Positions 8,477 through 17,293 of a stretch of DNA of 64,000 nucleotides are shown piece by piece; position 1 is the stretch's first letter; each line of letters starts with the position of its first letter. A program made the translations under genes and the position numbers. The notes beneath the pieces are model-generated. The model did not search any database. It was not told where the DNA came from and saw only the letters and a list, made by a program, of their open reading frames with translations. Source of the stretch: Sphingobium amiense (GTDB taxonomy: Bacteria; Pseudomonadota; Alphaproteobacteria; Sphingomonadales; Sphingomonadaceae); NCBI RefSeq assembly GCF_003967075.1, contig NZ_AP018664.1:62001-126000 (forward strand), read 5' to 3'.

Positions 8477-8704
8477 CTAGAGGCTGGCGCCCGATGCGAT
8501 GTCGGGCCTGTCGCCTGCGTCCGGGGTGTCCGCAACGCCGCCGATCAGGACGAAGCGGCGGTCGCAATAGCCGCAGTCGACATAGCCATGCTCGTCGATT
8601 TCGAGGAAGACGCGCGGATGGCCGAGGGCGGCGGGAATATCTCCCGACCCGTCGCAGGACACGCGGGATTTCGAGACTCGGATGATTTCAGGCGGCTGGA
8701 TCAT
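8477..8704 (-). CDS. Small zinc-finger protein (zf-CHCC, NDUFS6-like)
   Basis: A 75-aa protein with an SCDGSG...GHPRVFLEID...VDCGYCDRRFVL pattern: the Cys, His, Cys, Cys ligands of the zf-CHCC domain found in mitochondrial complex I subunit NDUFS6 and its alphaproteobacterial relatives. In mitochondria this subunit helps complex I assembly; the bacterial role is inferred to be similar. The start at 8704 (MIQPPEIIRVSKSRV) fits the family. It stands alone between tldD and the tRNA-Val. Confidence 0.85.
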   Translation of the reverse strand: MIQPPEIIRVSKSRVSCDGSGDIPAALGHPRVFLEIDEHGYVDCGYCDRRFVLIGGVADTPDAGDRPDIASGASL

Positions 8705-8829
8705 GGCGAAAGCCGTTAGCAGCGCGTTCGCAGGCCTGCAATATGGCCATTGCGTCGGTGGCACCATCGGCAGGATGGCGGACGGGCTTCAAGGCCGTCA
8801 CCCCTCGCTTGCGCTTGGGAGTTTTGCGG

Positions 8830-8934
8830 GAAAATGTCCCCCGGACATTTTCTCTTCGGCTGCACCCTCGCAGCATAGCTGCTCGGAGTTTTTCGGCACG
8901 CCCGTCCCCCGGACGGGCTTCAAGGCCGAAAAAC
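8830..8934. repeat. Two REP-like hairpins next to tRNA-Val
   Basis: The first hairpin is GAAAATGTCC-CCC-GGACATTTTC (8830-8852). The second is a nested one: outer arms GTTTTTCGGC/GCCGAAAAAC (8888-8934) enclosing GCCCGTCC-CCC-GGACGGGC (8900-8918). Both have the same TCC-CCC-GGA tip. A GGACGGGCTTCAAGGCC segment occurs both inside the second hairpin and again at about 8780-8797. The second hairpin starts at the base after the tRNA CCA and may help end its transcript. Confidence 0.6.
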
Positions 8935-9010
8935 TGGTGGGCGATGACGGGCTCGAACCGCCGACATTCTCGGTGTAAACGAGACGCTCTACCAACTGAG
9001 CTAATCGCCC
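8935..9010 (-). tRNA. tRNA-Val (anticodon TAC)
   Basis: Full cloverleaf on the minus strand: acceptor GGGCGAT/ATCGCCC, D-arm GCTC-AGTTGGTA-GAGC, anticodon stem TCTCG/CGAGA with loop TTTACAC (anticodon TAC), T-arm GGCGG-TTCGAGC-CCGTC, discriminator A, and an encoded CCA. It reads valine GTN codons. 76 nt including CCA. Confidence 0.97.
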
Positions 9011-9065
9011 CCTTTGCAGGTGGGCGCCTCTTGCGGGCAAAATGGGCGGCGGTCAAGCCGGTGCG

Positions 9066-10097
9066 TCAACCGCACAGCAGGCGGCGGCTCGCCCCGAACC
9101 AGCGGGTCAGCGCGTCGGCGGTCTCCTGCGTCAGCGAGATGAAGACGCGGCGGCCGTCATGCGGATCGGCCAGCCGCTCGACCAGTCCGCGGTCGGTAAG
9201 CGTGCGGATATGGCGCAGCGCCGTGGTCGGGGGAACGGCGGCGGCGATGCACAGGCTGGATACCGACACCCGATCCTGATCCAGATGCGCGGCCAGCAGG
9301 TCGAGCAGCATGTCCCATGCGGGGTCGGCGAAGAGGTCGCCCGGCAGGAAGTCGGCGCGCAGACGCCGCGCGCGCAGCATGTCGCGGACCTGCGCCGCCG
9401 TGACCGGACGGTCCGTATCCGTTCCGGCGGCTTTGGCCGGGCGCGAAAGATCCGGGCCGGTCATCGCCAGCGGCATGCCGATATAGTCGCTCGGCCGGTC
9501 GGAGATGCGCGGGCCGAGGTCGAAGCTGGGCGTTGCGCTGCGGGGGCGCTGGGTCAGGGCGTCAATGGTGCGCGCCAGCCGCCCCACCTCATCGCTCAGT
9601 TGCTGGAGACGCGCGCTTTCGCCGTTGATGTCGTGGACGAGACCGGCGTGCGGCCGCCGTTCCGCCGACGCGACCAGCGCGGCGGCCAGTTCGGTCTGGT
9701 CGGGATCGCACAGAAGCTGGGTATAGGGGCTGCGCAGGCAGGCGTAGGCGAGGTCCATCGTCTCCCACCCCGCCACCAGAATCACCGCCATCCCGGTCTG
9801 GATCGCCTGCGTTTCCGCCTGAACCAGAAGCCGTTCCAGCGTCGGTCCGGCAGCCGGGCAGAAGAGAAGCAGCGTATCGCAGCGCGTCTGTTCGTCGAGC
9901 CGGGCGGAGGCGTGGTCCAGATCGGTAACGCCCAGCAGGCGCAATCCCGCAGCTTCCGCGACCAGCGTCACATCGTCGATGTCGATCCAGTCGCCGATCA
10001 CCAGCAATCCCAGTCGCGCGTCGGGCGACGCGATCGGGGAAGAGACGATCGGGTCCATGTCTCTTGCAGACGGATAGGTGAAATCCGGCGTCATCAT
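9066..10097 (-). CDS. MarR-like winged-helix regulator with large N-terminal domain
   Basis: A 343-aa protein. The N-terminal 160 residues (LGLLVIGDWIDIDDVTLVAEAAG...) look like a response-regulator-like alpha/beta domain without an obvious phospho-acceptor pattern. A coiled segment near 165-185 (LQQLSDEVGRLARTIDAL) follows. The C-terminal 110 residues form a MarR-type winged helix, with LFADPAWDMLLDLLAAHL, VSSLCIAAAVPPTTALRHIRTLTDRGLV as recognition region and the wing DGRRVFISLT. The C-terminal half is clearly paralogous to the 157-aa protein at 30,180-30,653. Target genes are unknown. It stands alone. Confidence 0.75.
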   Translation of the reverse strand: MMTPDFTYPSARDMDPIVSSPIASPDARLGLLVIGDWIDIDDVTLVAEAAGLRLLGVTDLDHASARLDEQTRCDTLLLFCPAAGPTLERLLVQAETQAIQTGMAVILVAGWETMDLAYACLRSPYTQLLCDPDQTELAAALVASAERRPHAGLVHDINGESARLQQLSDEVGRLARTIDALTQRPRSATPSFDLGPRISDRPSDYIGMPLAMTGPDLSRPAKAAGTDTDRPVTAAQVRDMLRARRLRADFLPGDLFADPAWDMLLDLLAAHLDQDRVSVSSLCIAAAVPPTTALRHIRTLTDRGLVERLADPHDGRRVFISLTQETADALTRWFGASRRLLCG

Positions 10098-10297
10098 AAG
10101 CTCCCTGTTCTACCTTCGTTCCCGAGGATAAGGCAAGAACGGATTGAATCATCTCCATATCGTTCCGTAACGGACAGGAGTTGGTTCGATGCCGGAGCGC
10201 CGCCGCGCGAAACGGGCGGCGGGTGCATAGGAGACAGGGCTTTCGTCCGGATCGGCGGCAATCCGGCGCCGGATAGATCCATCCGAAATGGATTCAG

Positions 10298-11149
10298 TCA
10301 GACGCCCGTCTGTCTCGCAAATGCGAAGTAGAGCGCGCGCAGGCGGGTTGCGACCGGGCCGGGGCGGCCGTTGCCCACCGGCCTGCCGTCGATCCGCACG
10401 ACCGACTGGCAGAAGGTCGACGCGCTGGCGATGAAGGCTTCCGTAGCGTCCAGCGCCTCCGCCACGGTGAAGGGGCGGCGGACGACCGCGAGGCCGCTTT
10501 CCTGCGCCAGCGCGTTGAGTGCGGTTGCGGTGCAGCCCGCCAGCACCGCCTCGCTATAGGGGCGGGTGACGATGCCTTCGTCCGTGACGATGAAGGCGGT
10601 GGAGGACGCGCCTTCGGTCACGAAGCCGTCCTCGACCATCCATGCTTCCTGCGCGCCCGCGTCGCGCGCGGCCTGTTTCGCCATGGTCTGCGCCAGAAGG
10701 CCGACGCTCTTGATGTCGCGGCGCTTCCACCGCAGGTCGGGCATGGTCGCCACCGCGATCCCGTCGCGGGCGGCGGGGCTGGCGAGGAAATCCTTGTGCT
10801 GGACGAACAGGAAGAGCGTGGGTGTGAGGCCGGCGGGGGCGATGAAGTCGCGGCTCTCGTCCGCGCCGCGCGTGATCTGGAGGTAGACCAGCCCTTCGTC
10901 GACGCCGTTCCTGACGACCAGTTCCTTCTGGATCGCCTCGATTTCCGCGACCGGCATGGGGAGGGCGATGCCGATGGCGGCGGTCGAACGCTCCAGCCGG
11001 GCGAGATGGCTGGCGCTGTCGATCAGCCTGCCGTCGATGACTGCTGCGACTTCATAAATGCCGTCGGCGAAAAGGAACCCCCGGTCGAGCGGAGAGATGC
11101 GGGCTTGATCCAGCGGCAGGAACGCGCCGTTCAGATAGGCGATGGACAT
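10298..11149 (-). CDS. dat: D-amino acid aminotransferase (class IV PLP enzyme)
   Basis: A 283-aa fold-type IV aminotransferase. YLNGAFLPLDQARISPLDRGFLFADGIYE-type sequence (residues 5-33) is the D-alanine transaminase N-terminus, and the PLP lysine is in WKRRDIKSVGLLAQ. EGASSTAFIV contains the glutamate that contacts the cofactor ring. It supplies D-Glu/D-Ala for peptidoglycan or degrades D-amino acids. A branched-chain or aminodeoxychorismate specificity cannot be excluded from sequence alone. Start at 11,149 fits the family. Confidence 0.88.
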   Translation of the reverse strand: MSIAYLNGAFLPLDQARISPLDRGFLFADGIYEVAAVIDGRLIDSASHLARLERSTAAIGIALPMPVAEIEAIQKELVVRNGVDEGLVYLQITRGADESRDFIAPAGLTPTLFLFVQHKDFLASPAARDGIAVATMPDLRWKRRDIKSVGLLAQTMAKQAARDAGAQEAWMVEDGFVTEGASSTAFIVTDEGIVTRPYSEAVLAGCTATALNALAQESGLAVVRRPFTVAEALDATEAFIASASTFCQSVVRIDGRPVGNGRPGPVATRLRALYFAFARQTGV

Positions 11150-11328
11150 GGTCGGCGCGATCCTTTGCTGCGGGCGGGCGGCCTGCCCATGCCGGGCAGG
11201 CAGATAGGAATCAAGCCGCTTAACTTCGCATATTTCCCGCAAGTTTTGACATTTTGTTGCGCGCCCCTGATCCTATCGTAAAGGCAACTGCATTATAACG
11301 GGCCGCGCCTCGCATAGGACAGGAAGGG

Positions 11329-12840
11329 TCAGGCAGCCTTGCCCTTGAGCGCTTTCTGCCGCCGCCGCTGGACCGAGGAGCCGATGCCCATCGCCTCGCG
11401 ATATTTGGCGACGGTGCGGCGCGCGATGTCCATGCCCTTGGCGCGGAGCAGGTCGACCAGCGTGTCGTCGGACAGGATCGCCTGCGGGTCTTCCGCGCCG
11501 ATCAGCGCCTTGATGTGGCTTTTCACCGCTTCGGCGGACACCGCGCCGTCGCCGCCCGTCGCCGACACGCCGCTCGTGAAGAAATATTTGAGCTCGTAAA
11601 GGCCGCGCGGGCAGGCGAGATATTTGTTGGAAGTGACGCGGCTGACCGTGCTTTCGTGCATGCCGATGGCGTCAGCGACGGCGCGGAGCGTCAGCGGCTT
11701 CAGATGCGCGACGCCTTCGCGGAAGAAGGCTTCCTGCTGTTTCAGGATTTCGCTCGCGACCTTGATGATCGTTTTCTGCCGCTGGTCCAGCGCCTTCACC
11801 AGCCAGTTGGCGCTGGCGAGGCAGTCGGCGAGCCATGCCTTGCTGGTGCGGTTCTGCGGGCCGCTCGCCAGTTCGACATAATAGCTGCGGTTGATGAGCA
11901 GGCGGGGCAGGGTGGCGCTGTTGATTTCGATCGCCCAGCCTTCGCGGGTCGGGCGGACGAAGAGGTCGGGCGTGACAGGCGCGGCGCTCGATTGCGAGAA
12001 GCGGAGGCCGGGCTTTGGATCATAGGCGCGCAGTTCGGCGATCATGTCGGCCATATCCTCCTCATCCACGCCGCAGATGCGGCGCAGATGGGGGAGCGCG
12101 CCCTTTGCCAGCAGGTCGAGATTGGCGAGCAGCCGGGCCATGCAGGGATCGTAGCGATCAGCTTCCTTCGCCTGCAGCGCGAGGCATTCGGACAGGCTCC
12201 GTGCGCCCACGCCCGTGGGATCGAAACCGTGGATGACGCCCAGCACGCGCTCGACATCATGGAGCGGGACGCCGAGCGCATGAGCGGTTTGAAGCAGGTT
12301 CGCCTCCAGATAGCCGGCCTCGTCGATCTGGCCGATGAGCTGGGTCGCGATGACAAGGTCCATGCCCGACAGCGCGGCGCGGGCCTGATCCATCAGATGT
12401 TCGTGCAGGCTGGCGGCGGGTGCGGCGAAACTGTCGAAATCGGGCGCGTCCTCGGCATAGCTGCCGCCGCCCGGCCCCATGTCCATGCCGCCGCCCGCGC
12501 CCGTCATGCGGTCGGCGGGGCCGTCGTCGATGAAGGTGGACGCGCCATGATCCACGTCGAGCGGACTGTCCGCCGCGCCCAGCCCCTGCGCGATGAGGTC
12601 GTCGGCGGACCCGGTTTCGGCGGCGAGGGCGGGGCGGTCTTCCACCCGGTCGATGCCGTCCGCCAGCGGCAGGGTATCGTCGCCGCCAGTTTCGAGCAGG
12701 GGGTTTTTTTCGAGTTCGGCAGCGACGAACGCCTCGATTTCCAGATTGGAGAGCGCCAGCAGCTTGATCGCCTGCTGGAGCTGCGGCGTCATCACCAGCG
12801 ACTGGCTCTGCCGTATGTCGAGGCGCGGGCCGAGCGCCAT
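11329..12840 (-). CDS. rpoN: RNA polymerase sigma-54 factor
   Basis: A 503-aa sigma-54. Region I LDIRQSQSLVMTPQLQQAIKLL is the Gln-rich activator-interaction segment (residues 6-27), followed by an acidic linker, the core-binding region, and the RpoN box ARRTVAKYRE near 473-482 that contacts the -24 element. It directs transcription from -24/-12 promoters with enhancer-binding ATPases, and one such promoter occurs in this window before glnK. Downstream of lptB with a 45-bp gap, the lptB-rpoN order common in proteobacteria. Confidence 0.97.
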   Translation of the reverse strand: MALGPRLDIRQSQSLVMTPQLQQAIKLLALSNLEIEAFVAAELEKNPLLETGGDDTLPLADGIDRVEDRPALAAETGSADDLIAQGLGAADSPLDVDHGASTFIDDGPADRMTGAGGGMDMGPGGGSYAEDAPDFDSFAAPAASLHEHLMDQARAALSGMDLVIATQLIGQIDEAGYLEANLLQTAHALGVPLHDVERVLGVIHGFDPTGVGARSLSECLALQAKEADRYDPCMARLLANLDLLAKGALPHLRRICGVDEEDMADMIAELRAYDPKPGLRFSQSSAAPVTPDLFVRPTREGWAIEINSATLPRLLINRSYYVELASGPQNRTSKAWLADCLASANWLVKALDQRQKTIIKVASEILKQQEAFFREGVAHLKPLTLRAVADAIGMHESTVSRVTSNKYLACPRGLYELKYFFTSGVSATGGDGAVSAEAVKSHIKALIGAEDPQAILSDDTLVDLLRAKGMDIARRTVAKYREAMGIGSSVQRRRQKALKGKAA

Positions 12841-12885
12841 CAGCGCGCTTCCTTCCCCAAGGCAAAGGCGCGCGGCATCGTCATG

Positions 12886-13671
12886 TCAAAGCTGGAAATT
12901 CTCGCCCAGATAGAGGCGGCGGACATCGGCGTTGGCGACCAGTTCGGTCGGGCTGCCGGCGAAGAGCACCTGCCCGTCATAGATGATGCAGGCGCGGTCC
13001 ACGATCTCCAGCGTCTCGCGCACATTATGGTCGGTGATGAGGACGCCGATGCCGCGCGTCTTGAGCTGGCGCACCAGATCGCGGATGTCGGCGATGGAGA
13101 GCGGGTCGATGCCCGCAAAGGGTTCGTCGAGCAGCACGATGGACGGGTTGGCGGCGAGCGCACGGGCGATCTCGCAGCGGCGGCGTTCACCGCCCGACAG
13201 CGCCATCGCGGCGGAATCGCGCAGGCGGGCGAGGCCGAATTCGTCGAGCAACTGTTCCAGTCGGGCTTCGCGCGCCGTCTTGTCCGGCTCGGCGAGTTCG
13301 AGCACCGCGCCGATATTCTGCGCGACGGTCATGCCCCGGAAGATCGAGGTTTCCTGCGGCAGATAGCCAAGGCCCAGAATCGCGCGGCGATACATGGGCA
13401 GGTGGGTGATGTCCTGCCCGTCGAGCACGATGCGGCCATGGTCGGGGCGGACGAGGCCCATGACCGAATAGAAGCAGGTCGTCTTGCCCGCGCCGTTGGG
13501 ACCGAGCAGGCCGACGACCTCTCCCTTGCCCACGGTCAGCGACACATCGGACAGCACGACGCGCTTGTCATAGCTTTTGGCGATGGAGATGACCGACAGC
13601 CCGTCGCCCAGTTCGTGCGGGATCTGGGGCCGGGGACCGGCGGTGCGGTCGGGGGTCATCACATCGTCCAT
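12886..13671 (-). CDS. lptB: LPS export ABC transporter ATP-binding protein
   Basis: A 261-aa ABC ATPase that powers LPS extraction with LptFG. Walker A GPNGAGKT is at 57-64, the signature is LSGGERRRCEIARAL, and Walker B is IVLLDEPFAGIDP. The switch histidine lies in ITDHNVRETL, a typical LptB sequence. About 20 extra N-terminal residues precede the ABC fold. Upstream lies a glycosidase, not lptC/lptA, so the usual lptCA-lptB-rpoN string is broken here. Confidence 0.94.
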   Translation of the reverse strand: MDDVMTPDRTAGPRPQIPHELGDGLSVISIAKSYDKRVVLSDVSLTVGKGEVVGLLGPNGAGKTTCFYSVMGLVRPDHGRIVLDGQDITHLPMYRRAILGLGYLPQETSIFRGMTVAQNIGAVLELAEPDKTAREARLEQLLDEFGLARLRDSAAMALSGGERRRCEIARALAANPSIVLLDEPFAGIDPLSIADIRDLVRQLKTRGIGVLITDHNVRETLEIVDRACIIYDGQVLFAGSPTELVANADVRRLYLGENFQL

Positions 13672-13757
13672 ATTCTCGTCCTAGCAGGCATCTTGCCATT
13701 TGCGCCGGGAAAATGGCGTCCCCGGCGGCAATTGGCAAGCTCTGTGCATGGGCGGGA

Positions 13758-15320
13758 CTATTGCAGGTCGAGCACGACGACCGATTTGGGCGGCAGAGTG
13801 ACGGACAGAGCGCCTCCGCTGACGCTCGCGCCGGTGAAGGGGGCGGGCCTCACCGTTTCGGGCGCGTCGAAGCTGTTATGGGCGTTCATCGCGGACGCGG
13901 TGAGGATGCGGCCCGAAACGCTCGCGGCGGTCAGGCCGTCCAGCCTGATGCTGACGCTGTTCGTCTGACCCGGATCGGCGTTGGAGAGCGCGACATGGAC
14001 GCGCCCGTCCCTGCCGCGCACGGCAGAGCCGCTGACGGCGGGGATGACGAATTTATCTTTGTTATACCATGGCGTGTCGATGCTGATCGGCAGGACGGTG
14101 GCGTCCTGCCACGGCTTATACATTTCGAACACATGATAGGTGGGGGTCAGCACCATCCTGTTGCCGTCGGTCAGGATCATGGCCTGAAGCACGTTCACCA
14201 TCTGGGCGATGGCGCTCATGCGGACGCGGTCGGCATGTTTCGCGAAAATGTCGAGATTGATCGCGGCCACCAGCGCGTCGCGCAGCGTGTTCTGCTGGCG
14301 CAGGAAGCCGGGATGGGTGCCGGGGTCCTGGGCATACCAGGTGCCCCATTCGTCGACGGCGAGGAAGACGCGCTTTTGCGGGTCATATTTGTCCATCACC
14401 GCGCTGTGTTTCGTGATGAGTTCATCCATCTTCCACGTCGCGGCGAGCGTGTCGGCCCACTGGGTCTCGTCGAAATTGACGGGATCGGCCTTGGGCGGCC
14501 AGCCGCCCTGCGGCAGCGTGTAATAATGGAGCGAGAGCGCGTCGAGCTGCTTGCCCGCGTCGCGCATCATCACTTCGGTCCAGTTATAGTCGTCGCCGTT
14601 CGCGCCCGAGGCGATCTTCACCATCGTCTTGCCGGCGGGCACTTTCAGGAAAGTGGCGTAGCGTTTGGTCACATCGGCGGCATATTCGGGGCGCATGTTG
14701 CCGCCGCAGCCCCAGAGTTCGTTGCCGATGCCAAAGGCGGGGAGCGCCCATGCGTCCTTGTGGCCGTTCTTCGCGCGCTCGTCGGCGAGGCTGCCTGCGG
14801 GGGCGGTGACATATTCGACCCATTCCGCCATTTCCTGCGGGCTGCCGTTGCCGACATTGCCGGAGATATAGGCTTCCGCGCCGACTTGCCGCAGCAGTTC
14901 ATAATATTCGTGGGTGCCCACCGCATTGGGTTCGGTCACGCCGCCCCAGTTGGTGTTGACCTTCACCGGGCGCTTGCCGCCGATCCCCTCGCGCCAGTGA
15001 TATTCGTCGGCGAAGCAGCCGCCCGGCCAGCGGATGACTGGCACGGCGAGGTTGCGCAGCGCCGCGATCACATCGTTGCGAAAGCCGTTGGTGTTGGGGA
15101 TCGACCGGTCCTTGCCCACCCAGAGGCCGCCATAGATGCCGTTGCCCAGATGCTCGGCGAACTGAGTGAAGATGCGGCGGTCATAGACGGGGCCGGGCCG
15201 GTTCGCGCCGATCGTGGCGGTGGTGGGCCTGCCCGCCGTGTCGGCGCTGGCCAGCGGGGCGGTGAGCGCGCTCGCGCAGAGCAGCAGCGCGGCGGCGGCG
15301 CGGCGCAGGGTCGTGGTCAT
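13758..15320 (-). CDS. Secreted alpha-L-arabinofuranosidase (GH51)
   Basis: A 520-aa enzyme with a Sec signal peptide (ALLLCASALTAPLASA). Catalytic acid/base Glu201 is in GIGNELWGCGG and nucleophile Glu324 in LAVDEWGTWY, both matching GH51. It removes arabinofuranosyl side chains from arabinan or arabinoxylan, here probably in the periplasm. It is downstream of the AraD1-like gene with a 33-bp gap and shares its direction, so the two are probably an operon. A permease, an epimerase and a GntR regulator are nearby. Confidence 0.93.
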   Translation of the reverse strand: MTTTLRRAAAALLLCASALTAPLASADTAGRPTTATIGANRPGPVYDRRIFTQFAEHLGNGIYGGLWVGKDRSIPNTNGFRNDVIAALRNLAVPVIRWPGGCFADEYHWREGIGGKRPVKVNTNWGGVTEPNAVGTHEYYELLRQVGAEAYISGNVGNGSPQEMAEWVEYVTAPAGSLADERAKNGHKDAWALPAFGIGNELWGCGGNMRPEYAADVTKRYATFLKVPAGKTMVKIASGANGDDYNWTEVMMRDAGKQLDALSLHYYTLPQGGWPPKADPVNFDETQWADTLAATWKMDELITKHSAVMDKYDPQKRVFLAVDEWGTWYAQDPGTHPGFLRQQNTLRDALVAAINLDIFAKHADRVRMSAIAQMVNVLQAMILTDGNRMVLTPTYHVFEMYKPWQDATVLPISIDTPWYNKDKFVIPAVSGSAVRGRDGRVHVALSNADPGQTNSVSIRLDGLTAASVSGRILTASAMNAHNSFDAPETVRPAPFTGASVSGGALSVTLPPKSVVVLDLQ

Positions 15321-15353
15321 GGCATTCCTCTCCTGATGATTATTTGGGCGTGC

Positions 15354-16346
15354 TCACAGGCCGCGGACAGCGACGGGGACAGGTCGCGCGCGGGTCAGCG
15401 GATTGCGGGCGGGCAGGGTGAAGGGCGCGGCTTCGATTTCGAACACATCGCCTTCCTGCGTGCGCACGCCGTCCGAGAAGGAGAGGGTGGCGGTGCCGAA
15501 GAAATGGACGTGCACGTCGCCGGGGCGGCGGAACAGATCATATTTGAAATGATGATGTTCGAGGTTGGCGAAGCTGTGCGACATGTTCGCTTCGCCCGAC
15601 AGGAACGGCTTTTCCCAGATGGTTTCGCCGTTGCGGACGATGCGGCTGGCGCCCTCTACATGCGCCGGGGGCGGGCCGACGAGCAGTTCGGGACCGAGCG
15701 CCGCCTGCCGCAGCTTGCTGTGGGCGAGCCAGAGATAATTGTGCCGTTCGGTCACATGGTCGCTGAACTCGTTGGCGAGGGCGAGGCCGATCCGGTAGGG
15801 CGTGCCGTCTTCCCCGACGATATAGACGCCGGCCAGTTCCGGTTCCTCCCCGCCATCCTGCGCGAAGGCGGGCATGGCGAGCGGCGCGCCGGGTCCGACC
15901 AGTTGCGATCCGTCGCCCTTGTAGAACCATTCGGGTTGCTGCCCCGTCTGGCCCGGCGCGGGCTTGCCGCCCTCCAGCCCTTCGAGGAACATGCGCATGC
16001 TGTCGGTCTGCTTTTCGGCGGCGGCGGCTTCGCGGTGCATCCTGTCGCGCCCCTCGGCCGAGCCGAGATGGGTGAGGCCGGTGCCGGTCATCAGGAGGTG
16101 CGCGCCGTCTTCATGGTCGATGGGGGCGAGCAGCCGCCCGGCGGCATATTCGGCGGCGATGTCGACGGCGTCGCCCCGGTCCGCCGCCTCCACCGCCTGC
16201 ACGAGCGGGATGCCCCGCCGGATCGCATGGAGCGCCAGCGCGCGGACCGTGGCGAAGCCGGGGACGATATGAGCCGCGTCGCCCTGTGCCGCGATGACGG
16301 ACCGCACGCCCTGATCCGACCGGTGCTGCAACAGGCGCAAGGCCAT
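15354..16346 (-). CDS. AraD1/GguC family protein (FAH-fold, L-arabinose catabolism)
   Basis: A 330-aa protein of the AraD1/GguC group, related to fumarylacetoacetate hydrolases. Signature pieces include THLGSAEGRDRMHR, PEWFYKGDG, NEFSDHVTERHNYLWLAHSK and GDVHVHFFGTATLSF. Members occur in non-phosphorylative L-arabinose pathways, where a 2-keto-3-deoxy-L-arabonate dehydratase role has been proposed. The specific reaction here is inference. It shares the promoter region with the divergent GntR gene (16,347-16,470). Confidence 0.83.
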   Translation of the reverse strand: MALRLLQHRSDQGVRSVIAAQGDAAHIVPGFATVRALALHAIRRGIPLVQAVEAADRGDAVDIAAEYAAGRLLAPIDHEDGAHLLMTGTGLTHLGSAEGRDRMHREAAAAEKQTDSMRMFLEGLEGGKPAPGQTGQQPEWFYKGDGSQLVGPGAPLAMPAFAQDGGEEPELAGVYIVGEDGTPYRIGLALANEFSDHVTERHNYLWLAHSKLRQAALGPELLVGPPPAHVEGASRIVRNGETIWEKPFLSGEANMSHSFANLEHHHFKYDLFRRPGDVHVHFFGTATLSFSDGVRTQEGDVFEIEAAPFTLPARNPLTRARPVPVAVRGL

Positions 16347-16378
16347 CCCTATTCCCTTTCACGCAATCGACAGATAAT

Positions 16379-16392
16379 TACTCCGACATATT
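16379..16392 (-). promoter_or_regulatory. Candidate operator of the arabinose locus, copy 1
   Basis: Minus strand AATATGTCGGAGTA in the divergent region between the AraD1-like gene and gntR. It differs by one base from AATATGTCCGAGTA at 18,661-18,674, in the divergent region between the permease and the epimerase. Two near-identical 14-mers in the two control regions of one locus suggest a shared regulator site, presumably of the GntR protein. Confidence 0.45.
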
Positions 16393-16470
16393 ACAGCATA
16401 GTGTCATTGGCAATGCTTCTGTTATAGCCTCGCCCGTCTGTCTCATGGGGTGGAGAGGCAAAGGAACATC

Positions 16471-17223
16471 ATGGCCGAAGATAACCCGCCCGCCAGAGCA
16501 GGCGGCGCGATTGCCAAAGCGACCCGTGGACCGGGGCGGCGGCTGCATGGCGCGATCGCGCACCGGTTGGGGACGGCGATCCTGTCGGGCCGGTATCAGC
16601 CCGGCGACACGCTGCCGGGCGAGGTCGCCTTCGCCGAGGAACTGGAAGTGTCGCGCAGCGCCTATCGCGAGGCGGTGCAGGTGCTGACCGCCAAGGGGCT
16701 GGTCGAAAGCCGTCCCAAGGCGGGCACGCGCGTGCTGCCGCGCAACCGGTGGAACCTGCTCGACCCCGAAGTGCTGGCATGGGCCTTCACCGGCGAGCCG
16801 GACGTGCAGTTCGTGCGCGACCTGTTCGAACTGCGCTCCATCGTCGAGCCGGCGGCGGCGCGGCTGGCGGCGCAGCGGCGCGACAGGGATGACCTCAAGC
16901 TCATGAAGGATGCGCTTGCCGCGATGCGCCGTCATACGCTGGCGACAGACGCCGGGCGGGCGGCGGACCGCGATTTCCACAACGCGATCCTGAACGCCAC
17001 GCGCAACGACGCGATCCAGGTGCTGAGCGCCAGCATCGGCGCGGCGGTCAACTGGACCACGCAATATAAGCAGCGCGCCCGCGCCCTGCCGCGCAATCCC
17101 ATTCCCGATCATGTGCGCGTGTATGACGCCATCGCGGCGGGCGACGCGCAGGGGGCGGCGGAGGCGATGGGGGCGCTGGTCGATCTGGCGCTGGAGGATA
17201 CGGCGAGTTCGATGCAGGAGTGA
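16471..17223 (+). CDS. GntR-family (FadR-type) transcriptional regulator
   Basis: A 250-aa regulator. The N-terminal winged helix includes LGTAILSGRYQPGDTLPGE and ELEVSRSAYREAVQVL (the recognition helix), and a C-terminal FCD domain has the metal/ligand histidines in RDFHNAIL and PDHVRVYDAI. It probably controls the flanking arabinose genes in response to a sugar acid. The ATG at 16,471 has AAGGA at 5-nt spacing; a GTG at 16,450 is a weaker alternative. Divergent from the AraD1-like gene. Confidence 0.9.
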   Translation: MAEDNPPARAGGAIAKATRGPGRRLHGAIAHRLGTAILSGRYQPGDTLPGEVAFAEELEVSRSAYREAVQVLTAKGLVESRPKAGTRVLPRNRWNLLDPEVLAWAFTGEPDVQFVRDLFELRSIVEPAAARLAAQRRDRDDLKLMKDALAAMRRHTLATDAGRAADRDFHNAILNATRNDAIQVLSASIGAAVNWTTQYKQRARALPRNPIPDHVRVYDAIAAGDAQGAAEAMGALVDLALEDTASSMQE

Positions 17224-17226
17224 TGG

Positions 17227-17266
17227 AAAAAAAAGGGCCGGAGCGGCATCATGCGCTCCGACCCTT
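17227..17266 (-). terminator. Rho-independent terminator of the sugar permease
   Basis: GGAGCG/CGCTCC stem extended by GGG/CCC-type pairs (17,235-17,264). On the minus strand it is followed by a run of eight T (plus A-run 17,227-17,234), 28 bp past the permease stop. It also lies just after the convergent gntR stop. Confidence 0.8.
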
Positions 17267-17293
17267 TCCCCCGTCGAGTGCGACCCTCGACGC

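Noticed and set aside
10094..10282. A 62-codon minus-strand frame upstream of the 343-aa regulator
   Set aside because: No ribosome site, Pro/Arg-rich without pattern, and it overlaps the likely promoter region of the regulator.
11515..13968. An 817-codon open frame on the plus strand opposite rpoN and lptB
   Set aside because: Shadow of two certain minus-strand genes; composition is typical of antisense reading.
13713..16427. A 904-codon open frame opposite the GH51 and AraD1-like genes
   Set aside because: Same reason: both minus-strand genes have complete catalytic motifs, so the long frame is incidental.
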